Source: Micromonospora antibiotica (GTDB lineage Bacteria > Actinomycetota > Actinomycetes > Mycobacteriales > Micromonosporaceae). Taken from it: a DNA stretch of 64,000 bases. The stretch is from positions 1-64,000 of the forward strand of contig NZ_JAGFWR010000020.1 of the NCBI RefSeq assembly GCF_017599305.1, given 5' to 3'. The first letter of the stretch is position 1. Each line of letters starts with the position of its first letter. The position numbers and the translations under genes are program-made. Below, piece by piece: positions 58,401-64,000 of the stretch. A model generated the notes under the pieces. That model had not been told where the DNA came from. It ran no database searches and saw nothing but the letters and a program-made list of their open reading frames with translations.

Positions 58401-59730
58401 GACGGTCCAGGGTGGCGCCCCGGTCGGAGAGTTCCCGGGCGGCGAGTTGGAGCTGCACCAGCTGGTCGGCGGAGCGGCCGAGCACCGCCAGGCAGAGCGG
58501 TTGGATCTCGGCCGGCAGGCCGTCGCGCAGCACCCGCAGCGGGTCCTCCTTCTGCGCGACGACCAGCACCCGCTTGCCGTGTGCCATCAGGTGGCAGATC
58601 AGGTTGCGGATGGTGTGCGTCTTGCCGGTGCCGGGCGGCCCCTGCACGGCGACGTTGCGGTGCTGGGCCAGCCGGCGGGCGATGGACTCCTGCGCCTCGT
58701 TGGTGGGCAGCGGCATGAGCAGCCGCTCCCCCAGCGGCTGCCACCGTTGCGGCTGGTCCTGCGGCATCTCCAGCCGGCTCGGCTCGTGGGCGAGGATGGC
58801 GGCCAGCGCGCCGATGCCGGTGGTGTCGCCGGCCAGCAGCCGGGCCCGCAGCTCCTCCAGGAAGCGGCGCAGCATCCGCTGCCGGGGCCGGACGAACAGC
58901 ACCCCGGTGTCGTGTACGTACGCGCCGGTGGGGGCGGGGGCGTCGGCGTCGCGCAGCACCGGGTCGTGGCCGAGGCGGCGCAGCGCCCGCTCGAAGAACT
59001 CCCGCCGGTCGAGGTCCGCCCAGACGTCGAGGTCGAGTTGCCCGCCGACGCCGGCCAGGGCCAGCAGCTGCCGCAGGTAACGCTCGTCGAGGCCGGTCAG
59101 CGGGTCGGTCTGCAACCGGGCCGGCCCCTGCGGTACGACCCGCACGACCGACCGGTCCGCGTCGAACTCGACGGCGACCGGGGTCACCACCAGCGGGTAC
59201 CGCACCGGGTGACCGGCGACCTCGACGCGGATGACGCCGTGGCCCCAGACGAGTTCGTGACTGGCGGCGGTCATGTCGACCCGGTGCATCAGGTCGAACA
59301 GGGCGCGGTGCAGTTGGCGTACCCGGTCGGTGCGGGCGGCCTGCTCGGCCCAGGGCCGCCAGTCCTGCTCCCGCCACTGCTCGAAGCGGGGTCGCAGCCG
59401 TGCGACCGTCTCCTCGTCGCCGGTCAATCTCGGCTCGGCCGGGTAGGGCGGGGTGTCGGCGAGGTGCGCGACGAACTCGACGGGGGTCTTCAGTCGCCGG
59501 GGTGCCGCCGGCAGGCCGACCTGGAGCCAGCTCACCCCGTCGGCCGAGACGCCCACCTGGCAGTCGGGGTGCTCGGGCAGGTCGTGCTGCCAGAGCGCGT
59601 CCGCCGTGGGCACCGTCCGGACCGGTTTCTCCAGCTGGGCGCGGACCGCCATCAGGTAGTCGACCAGCGCGGTGGTGCGCTCCAGGATCAGCGCGGGCGG
59701 TTCAGTGTCGGACGTGGCGCGGGGGAGCAT
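55426..59730 (-). CDS. Large SF1 helicase with C-terminal PD-(D/E)xK-type nuclease
   Basis: 1434-aa protein. The N-terminal region (1-340) is of unknown fold. Helicase motif I is VQGPPGTGKTHTIRNL (about 361-376). A long coiled-coil-rich insert follows, then motif II FDVVIVDEASQADLF (about 1028-1042), VVGDDQQIGP, and the C-terminal helicase motifs YTFQGDERDVVLVSTV and HRRVNVAASRARDQLW. The end (about 1335-1434) is a DUF559/Vsr-like nuclease: FRVGSYRIDFVLP, LAIECDGDAYHG and ERVGNCVFVRIRG. Architecture typical of large anti-phage or restriction-like helicase-nucleases. It closes the defence-like island. Confidence 0.87.
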   Translation of the reverse strand: MLPRATSDTEPPALILERTTALVDYLMAVRAQLEKPVRTVPTADALWQHDLPEHPDCQVGVSADGVSWLQVGLPAAPRRLKTPVEFVAHLADTPPYPAEPRLTGDEETVARLRPRFEQWREQDWRPWAEQAARTDRVRQLHRALFDLMHRVDMTAASHELVWGHGVIRVEVAGHPVRYPLVVTPVAVEFDADRSVVRVVPQGPARLQTDPLTGLDERYLRQLLALAGVGGQLDLDVWADLDRREFFERALRRLGHDPVLRDADAPAPTGAYVHDTGVLFVRPRQRMLRRFLEELRARLLAGDTTGIGALAAILAHEPSRLEMPQDQPQRWQPLGERLLMPLPTNEAQESIARRLAQHRNVAVQGPPGTGKTHTIRNLICHLMAHGKRVLVVAQKEDPLRVLRDGLPAEIQPLCLAVLGRSADQLVQLQLAARELSDRGATLDRRAEQQRVDRLRRQLEEAERDLGLALAGLRALAEHESARYEIDGIRLSPGDVGVWLRERADRYGDIPDPLTPDLDAPLTGEEFSELLDIARRTRRPDRAQALRQLPTAADLPAAEAIRADRHELAATRRELDRLADAGMFVAEVRAVGQPAMEQLGGQLREALTLLTEREGAWTDRLGTLLQADANWRIRWEDHVAASQQALADLATAARVIAGHEVTVAEVHLTEPRRLLALLDELRQRFATGKGVSRLFQGTLARIATECRIDGEMLRSADDVDIVVAYVTRRRLRQALATRWAEWRASLGLPAEVGDEPEYWTGQLLTAAATALDWDRRRWPALLGAVRRVLPRTEHTIDVRRLTALITLLGRATAVFAHDELVAEEHRLDALLQHGMSGVDASDLWRLLDHSFQGDVDGWDALLDEVRRLAALRPGAQRLAQLTDRLRPVAPDWAAQIEDGTAVALHGTGADCLDRWRWRRAQTWFDQVVGSVDPVALGRRVDRTRERIRQLTRELVVASAWLEVSLALDDRRRAALADWTTALRKIGKGTGKNAAQWQAHAQKAMTAAVDAVPVWVMSVDRAIEQFAGGARFDVVIVDEASQADLFALPILSLAERAVVVGDDQQIGPQLSFVGSVTGLINSHLVDVPSAEHFDPESSLYDHAVRRSPERILLTEHFRSVPAIIGFSSDTYYGGEIEPLRTDRPAGIGDPVVTVHVPEGVRQDLPTYGNVNVAEAEALVARVATIVADPAYAGRSIGVVSLLSTSGQALYLLARLREEIGEEEMERRRLRVGDPYTFQGDERDVVLVSTVVSPHHGPVAAFTKRDHHRRVNVAASRARDQLWVFHSVQPDDLRPDDARGLLLRYCQNVTTAEEAYDNLEQRCDSDFEREVLRRMLRRGLRPLPQFRVGSYRIDFVLPAPDGRRLAIECDGDAYHGPEQWESDMRRQAVLERVGNCVFVRIRGSVFSRDPDAALAPLWQRIEELGIGGSRAGESATSG

Positions 59731-59889
59731 GCGGCACCTTTGCTGGCTGTGGCGGTCCCCGGCACCCTACCGGCGAATTCCTCCCGGACGGGACCTCCGG
59801 TCGGCATTCCTGACCGCGACCGTGTCGGTGGTCCGTTGTCGGAGGTCCGTTCTAGCCTGGGCCGGCAACCACACCCGAGGGAGACCATC

Positions 59890-60258
59890 GTGCTCGACCA
59901 CCTGGGCATCCAGGCCCGCGACATCCCCGCCAGCCTCGCCTTCTACGACGCCGTCCTCGCCCCGCTGGGCGCCCGGCGGCTGTTGGAGTACGGCGACGTG
60001 GTCGGCTACGGCGTCGAGCGGCCCGACTTCTGGCTCAGTCCGACCACGACGTCCGGCCCGGCCCACGAGGCGCACATCGCCTTCACCGCCGCCGACCGGG
60101 CCGCCGTCCGGGCGTTCCACGACGCGGCGGTGGCGGCCGGCGCCGAGGTGCTGCACGCCCCGAAGGTCTGGCCGGAATACCACCCGACCTACTTCGGCGC
60201 GTTCGTCCGCGACCCGGACGGCAACAACGTCGAGGCGGTCTGCCACCGGCCGGAGTGA
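59890..60258 (+). CDS. VOC-family (glyoxalase-like) protein
   Basis: 122-aa protein of the vicinal oxygen chelate fold. VLDHLGIQARDIPASLAFYDAVLAPLG has the first metal His, AHIAFTAADRAAVRAFHDAAVAAGA the second, and FVRDPDGNNVEAVCH the Glu. The GTG start has GGGAGA about 5 bases upstream. Probably a dioxygenase- or isomerase-like enzyme. The substrate is unknown. Confidence 0.9.
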   Translation: MLDHLGIQARDIPASLAFYDAVLAPLGARRLLEYGDVVGYGVERPDFWLSPTTTSGPAHEAHIAFTAADRAAVRAFHDAAVAAGAEVLHAPKVWPEYHPTYFGAFVRDPDGNNVEAVCHRPE

Positions 60259-60303
60259 CGGTCCACCCCCGACCCACGGCTACCGGGCCCGACGCGCTGC
60301 CGG

Positions 60304-61467
60304 TCAGCCCGGCTCGGCCGCCGCCAGCGCGAGGTTCTCCGGCACGTCCCGGTCGTGATAGATCCGCTCGCTCGGCTCGATGCCGGCGAGGAACATCGCG
60401 TACACCGCCGCCATCCGCAGCCAGGCCACCGGCCGCAGCAGCGCCACCGCCCGTTCCGGCCGGCAGCCGGGCACGTCGGCCCGCCAGCGTGCGCACCAGT
60501 CGGCCACCAGGGCGGCGGCCGGCCCGGCGGGCAGCTGCTCGGTCAGCCGCAGGATGTCGAAGGCGGGGTGACCGACGAACGCGTCGCCCCAGTCGATGAT
60601 GGTGTACCGCGACCCGTCGGCGCGGACGTTGCCGGGGTGCAGGTCACCGTGCACGAGGGTGTCGGGCAGCCCGCACCGGGCCACCTCGTCGAGCCGCCCC
60701 TGCAGCCCGGCGACGAGCGGGTCGGCGGCGGGGTGCGGGGCGAGCTTCGCGCGCAGCCACCGGGCCAGGGCGGCACCACGCAGGTCCGGCACGCCGGCGG
60801 CGACGAGCCCGTCGACGGTGGGCACCGTGCGCACCTGGAGGGCGTGATGGTCGACGGCGATCGCGGCGCGTTCGGCGGGGTCGGCGCCGTAGCGGTCCTC
60901 CCCCGGCACGTGGTCGAGCAGCATCCGCCCCTCGTCGTCGGCGGCGAGCAGCGTCGGGGTGGCCGGGTCGTCGGCGAGCAGCCGCAGCACCGCCGCCTCG
61001 TGCCGGAAGAACACCGGCACCTGTTTGAGCCAGGCGGTGCCGTGCGGCCCGTCGAGTCGCCATACCGCCGACAGGTTCCAGGTGCGCTCCTGGGCCGACA
61101 CGGTCGCCGGCCGACCCAGCCGGTCGAGCTGCGCGGCGGCCCAGGCCAGGCTCACCGCCGGCCCGCCCGGCTGCGCGTAGGGCGCGCGCAGCGGATGCGC
61201 CGCCGGCTGCACCGCCTCCGCCGGCAGCAGCGGTACGCGCACCGGGCCGGCCACCTCGGCCAGGTAACTGACGTGGCCCCCGGGTGGCCGCCCGCGCTGC
61301 CCGGCGAGCAGCCGCAGCACCGTCACCTCGACGCCGTACGCGGCGCGGGCCCCCGCGACGACCGCCGTCGTGTCATGCCACCAGGGCACCGGCACGTCGA
61401 AGTCGGGCAGTGCGCCGAGGAGGCGGCCGGCGGGGTCGACCAGGACGAGTCGGATGGTGCGGGACAT
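60304..61467 (-). CDS. Phosphotransferase (APH family) with N-terminal extension
   Basis: 387-aa kinase-fold protein. The catalytic loop LVHGDLHPGNVRAD and metal motif YTIIDWGDAFVGHPAFDILRL are intact, with GRMLLDHVPGEDRYG upstream. The first 115 residues (IRLVLVDPAGRLLGALPDFDVP, VTVLRLLAG) look like a small alpha/beta NUDIX-like domain without a clear NUDIX box. ATG 61467 starts just before this domain. The substrate is unknown. It is convergent with the VOC gene. Confidence 0.85.
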   Translation of the reverse strand: MSRTIRLVLVDPAGRLLGALPDFDVPVPWWHDTTAVVAGARAAYGVEVTVLRLLAGQRGRPPGGHVSYLAEVAGPVRVPLLPAEAVQPAAHPLRAPYAQPGGPAVSLAWAAAQLDRLGRPATVSAQERTWNLSAVWRLDGPHGTAWLKQVPVFFRHEAAVLRLLADDPATPTLLAADDEGRMLLDHVPGEDRYGADPAERAAIAVDHHALQVRTVPTVDGLVAAGVPDLRGAALARWLRAKLAPHPAADPLVAGLQGRLDEVARCGLPDTLVHGDLHPGNVRADGSRYTIIDWGDAFVGHPAFDILRLTEQLPAGPAAALVADWCARWRADVPGCRPERAVALLRPVAWLRMAAVYAMFLAGIEPSERIYHDRDVPENLALAAAEPG

Positions 61468-61562
61468 GCCCCGGACGGTAGCGGCGGTCCACGCGACAGG
61501 CGAGCCGAATACCGCCGGTCCGTAGGCCGCCGGTGGTCCGTCCGACGGCCGGGAGGCTGCGG

Positions 61563-62288
61563 TCAGCTGCCCGGTCGGGTGGCGAGGATGACGTCGAGGC
61601 CCCGGCGGAAGAGGTCGTCGTCGCTCCACTGTCGATCGTCGAGGTGCCCGGAGGCGGTGAGGGTGGGGTAGCTGGCGGCGTTCGCCACGAGGTGCCGGCG
61701 GGCCTCGGCACGTACCTCCGGGTCGCCGGTCTGGTGCCAGGTGGCTTCGGTCAGCGCGGCGCCGATCACGTAGTTGGCCACCAGTCGGGTGACGACGGCC
61801 AGGTCGAGGCCGGTGAAGCCGGCGCGGACCAGCGCCGACTGGAGGAACTCCGTGCGGGCGAGGACGTGCGGGCCGAGCATCGGCCGGCCGATCAGGCCGG
61901 GCGCCCAGGGGTGGCGGAGCATGGCCGCCCGCCATCCCGAGGTCAGCAGGTGTACGTCGTCCCGCCAGTCGGAGCCGGCTGCCGGCAGCGGCACCTCGCC
62001 GAAGATATGGTCGACGGCCAGGTCGAGGACGTCCTCCTTCGTCGTGACGTGCCAGTAGAGGGCGGTCGGGGTGACCGTCAGGTGTTCCGCCAACCGGCGC
62101 ATCGTCAGCCCGTCGATGCCGTGCCGGTCGAGCAGGGCGACGGCCGCCGTCACGATCCGTTCCCGGGTCAGCGGGGTGGCCCGGCGGTTGCGGGTCGGCT
62201 CCGCGCGCAGCCAGACCGCGCCGGCCCTGGCATCGGACCGGCCGCCGTGCCGCTCGGCGGAAGCCCCACCCAATTCAGTCGCGTCCAC
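61563..62288 (-). CDS. TetR-family transcriptional repressor
   Basis: 241-aa regulator. The HTH (about 42-88) is LTRERIVTAAVALLDRHGIDGLTMRRLAEHLTVTPTALYWHVTTKEDVLDL. The C-terminal domain (90-230) is of the TetR_C type (HPWAPGLIGRPMLGPHVLARTEFL). Upstream lies a clear palindrome (62313-62339), its probable operator, next to the start. The gene on the other side is a small plus-strand ORF. The controlled efflux or enzyme gene is not obvious here, so it may mainly control itself and the small ORF. Confidence 0.93.
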   Translation of the reverse strand: MDATELGGASAERHGGRSDARAGAVWLRAEPTRNRRATPLTRERIVTAAVALLDRHGIDGLTMRRLAEHLTVTPTALYWHVTTKEDVLDLAVDHIFGEVPLPAAGSDWRDDVHLLTSGWRAAMLRHPWAPGLIGRPMLGPHVLARTEFLQSALVRAGFTGLDLAVVTRLVANYVIGAALTEATWHQTGDPEVRAEARRHLVANAASYPTLTASGHLDDRQWSDDDLFRRGLDVILATRPGS

Positions 62289-62312
62289 CCGCAGCAGCCT
62301 AGTACAGTGCTC

Positions 62313-62339
62313 AGTTGAATTAACGTCGTTAAGTTAACT
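62313..62339. promoter_or_regulatory. TetR operator
   Basis: AGTTGAATTAACG-T-CGTTAAGTTAACT is a 27-bp imperfect palindrome (11 of 13 pairs) with the perfect core TTAACGTCGTTAA (62320-62332). It lies 25 bases upstream of the TetR start and in front of the divergent small gene. AT-rich against the local GC background. Confidence 0.8.
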
Positions 62340-62424
62340 GTTCAGCGTTAGAGGAACTGCCTGAGCCGGACCCGCCGGACCCCTCGGCGGGCAGTGGCGA
62401 TGCCAGGAGGGACGGTGGCACCCC

Positions 62425-62652
62425 GTGCCGCTGATGCGGATACAGCTGGACAGCGACCGGCAGACCGCCCGCCGGGTGGTGGAGCTGCACCGGACCGGGA
62501 AGGTCCATCGCGAATCCCGGGATGCCGCCCGCGCCGAGGTGTGGCGGCGCGGGCGCACCCCTGCCGGCGAAACGGTCTTCGTGGGCACCACCAACGGCGA
62601 ACCCGTCCGGCTCATCTACGACGTCGAGGTCTACCGCGACGTGACGGCGTGA
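62425..62652 (+). CDS. Small hypothetical protein divergent from TetR
   Basis: 75-aa protein: two-part, with a basic helical half (RQTARRVVELHRTGKVHRES) and a beta half (GETVFVGTTNGEPVRLIYDVEVYRD). No family recognised. AGGAGG is 14 bases before the GTG at 62425. ATG at 62434 is an alternative start. It may be under control of the TetR operator. Confidence 0.55.
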   Translation: MPLMRIQLDSDRQTARRVVELHRTGKVHRESRDAARAEVWRRGRTPAGETVFVGTTNGEPVRLIYDVEVYRDVTA

Positions 62653-62710
62653 GGCGGGCCGGGCTGGTCAGCAGCAGCCGGTGCCCGTCGGCGGCGGGGC
62701 CACCGGACGG

Positions 62711-63088
62711 TCAGCGGACCGGGTCGTGGGTGCCGCGCGGGACGCCCGGCCGGCAGCGGCGCAGCCGGTCCGCCGCCATCCGGCCACCGACGGCCAGGCC
62801 GTGCCGTTCGACGGCGGTCAGGCCGTAGGAGCTGCACGTCGGGGTGTAGCGGCACTGGCCCGGCCAGCGGTGCGACAACCACCGCCGGTAACCGAGGATC
62901 GCCGCCCGGCCCGCCCGGTCGACCACCGGTGCCCGGCTCACCCGGGCCGTGGTCGCGCCGAGGGTGAGCAGCAGGGAGAACAGGCCGAAGTCGCAGCAGG
63001 GCAGGCTGTCGCAGCCGTCGCAGTCGGCATCGCACCAGTCGCGCTTCTTCTTGCGCTGCTTACGCTTGAAATGGATCACGCCGTACAT
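62711..63088 (-). CDS. yidD: Membrane protein insertion efficiency factor YidD, Cys-rich form
   Basis: 125-aa protein. The YidD core AILGYRRWLSHRWPGQCRYTPTCSSYGLTAVERHG with its GG and RCRPG tail is complete. The family helps YidC insert membrane proteins. Unlike the chromosomal copy between rnpA and yidC, this one has a basic then Cys-rich N-terminus (DWCDADCDGCDSLPCCDFG, six Cys) before the amphipathic helix. ATG 63088 is chosen over the longer frame because MYGVIHFKRK begins the conserved part. Probably a second, specialised YidD. Confidence 0.82.
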   Translation of the reverse strand: MYGVIHFKRKQRKKKRDWCDADCDGCDSLPCCDFGLFSLLLTLGATTARVSRAPVVDRAGRAAILGYRRWLSHRWPGQCRYTPTCSSYGLTAVERHGLAVGGRMAADRLRRCRPGVPRGTHDPVR

Positions 63089-63197
63089 GATGCGACGGCC
63101 GCGCCAGTCCCACTGTCGGGCCGATGGGCCGGAGCAGCGGTATCGGCCCGGGCCTGACACCGCTACTTCGCCCCAACCCGCGAGGAGCTCCGGTGGA

Positions 63198-64000
63198 TCA
63201 GTGGTGGACGGTGCGGCGTACCCCGTCGTGGCCGGCGCAGGGCTTCGGCTGGCCGCCGGTCAGGCTGACCGCGCCGTCGCGGCACGACACCAGGTAACCC
63301 CGCCCGGCCCAGAACTGCGGCACGCAGTCGAACCAGTCGCAGACCCGGTGGTCGGGCTTACGCACCCGCTCGCCGCCGCAGTAGTCGTACCCCATCGGGT
63401 TGGCCGGTGCCCCGCAGCGTCGCTCCCGCACCACCGACGGGGACGGGACCGGCGACGGGGGTCGGGTCCGCGCCGGGACGGGGCCGGGCGCGGCGGTGGC
63501 CGCCGCCGCCACCTCCGGGGAAGCCGGCGGGTCCGACTCGACCAGCACCGCTGGCACCACCAGGGTCAGCGCGGCGGCCACCGCGACGGTCCGCCGACCA
63601 CCGGGGATCCGGGCGCTGATCCGGGCCTGCGCGGGAGTGGCGATCTCCGGCCGGAACGGCGTGGCCTCGGCATGGGCGGCGATCAGCTCGTCGAGCTGGG
63701 CGAGGACGGCGGGCCGCTGCTCGATGGCGTCGGCGAAGGCCAGGGTCAGCACGAACCGGAACTCGGTCGCCACACCCGCCGGCAGCAGCAGACCCGAGGT
63801 CTGCCGCCGGTCCAGGACCTGGATCAGGCTCACCGGGGCCGCCGGATCGTGCAGCAACCCGGTCATCCTGCCGTACGCCCAGTCGCGCCGGCCGCGCCCG
63901 CCGACCAGGACCAACCGACGGTTGGTGACCACCGCGATGCCGGCGTCGGTGACCCGGACCCCGTCGGGCAACCGGTGGCGCAGCCGCCCCGGATCCGCCT
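63198..64000 (-). CDS. Membrane protein with PH-like N-terminal domain (5' end outside window)
   Basis: The frame is open to the right edge, so this is a partial gene. GRLRHRLPDGVRVTDAGIAVVTNRRLVLVGGRGRRDWAYGRM is a PH/GRAM-like beta domain opening, and FRFVLTLAFADAIEQRPAVLAQLDELI is a helix. One transmembrane helix (VAVAAALTLVVPAVLV) follows, then a Pro-rich spacer and an extracytoplasmic Cys-rich end (ERRCGAPANPMGYDYCGG, VCDWFDCVPQFWAGRGYLVSCRDG) with an excalibur-like feel. Function unknown. Confidence 0.72.
   Translation of the reverse strand, partial: ADPGRLRHRLPDGVRVTDAGIAVVTNRRLVLVGGRGRRDWAYGRMTGLLHDPAAPVSLIQVLDRRQTSGLLLPAGVATEFRFVLTLAFADAIEQRPAVLAQLDELIAAHAEATPFRPEIATPAQARISARIPGGRRTVAVAAALTLVVPAVLVESDPPASPEVAAAATAAPGPVPARTRPPSPVPSPSVVRERRCGAPANPMGYDYCGGERVRKPDHRVCDWFDCVPQFWAGRGYLVSCRDGAVSLTGGQPKPCAGHDGVRRTVHH

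Noticed and set aside
56740..60258. 1172-codon plus-strand frame opposite the SF1 helicase-nuclease
   Set aside because: Antisense shadow. Only its last 122 codons are real, as the VOC protein with its own GTG and ribosome site.

Overview
The window is high-GC DNA from an actinomycete, probably a Micromonosporaceae member. The evidence is the strong third-position G/C bias, frequent GTG starts, 4-base start/stop overlaps inside operons, secreted proteins with actinobacterial signal peptides, F420-type (Ddn-like, PPOX) proteins, and a recurring TANNNT box 5-8 bases before the start codon (leaderless transcription). The genus is inferred from gene style only. I saw no tRNA, rRNA, IS element, integrase or CRISPR array.

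Left part (1-28 kb): mostly housekeeping and envelope genes. They include an aldo/keto reductase, threonine synthase, a cupin, an orphan OmpR-type regulator, a secreted expansin-like CBM2 protein, a beta-family protein, a cysteine-less HesB-like protein, an aquaporin, F420-type enzymes, a pentapeptide protein, a serine hydrolase, a small caspase/CHAT-like protein, a zinc D-Ala-D-Ala carboxypeptidase, a DUF234-type ATPase, a NarL-type two-component pair divergent from an ABC exporter, a SOUL protein, an orphan ParA with a SAP/Rho-N-like partner, a secreted endonuclease I, a second aldo/keto reductase and an FN3 protein.

Middle part (28-41.7 kb): the most unusual stretch. Eight co-directional genes (30310-39306) encode two Crp/Fnr regulators with intact cyclic-nucleotide cassettes, a Pycsar-effector-like (PycTM) membrane protein, a class III nucleotidyl-cyclase-like protein, a large helical-repeat protein with a degenerate P-loop, an unknown protein, a vWA-OmpA lipoprotein and a multi-pass membrane protein. 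The cyclase C-terminus and the P-loop protein N-terminal region share a 15-residue motif (NVGQxVYGDHAxxxN), arranged like the amyloid-type signalling motifs that link effectors to NLR-like proteins. I read this as a candidate cyclic-nucleotide immune or stress system that extends a Pycsar core. It is bracketed by two paralogous truncated-globin-like genes that carry Trp where the heme-ligating His is expected. The right-hand copy is coupled to an FNR-type flavin reductase.

Right part (41.8-60 kb): a defence-like island, partly of visibly lower GC. It holds a zinc-ribbon XRE regulator coupled to a GNAT, a DUF262-HNH protein coupled to a CBS-HEPN protein, a PLD-helicase-DUF3427 protein, a compact DNA glycosylase / B12-radical SAM / dTMP-kinase-like / CYTH module, and a 1434-residue SF1 helicase-nuclease. 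The last 4 kb return to ordinary genes (VOC, phosphotransferase, TetR with a clear operator, YidD) and end in a gene cut by the window edge.
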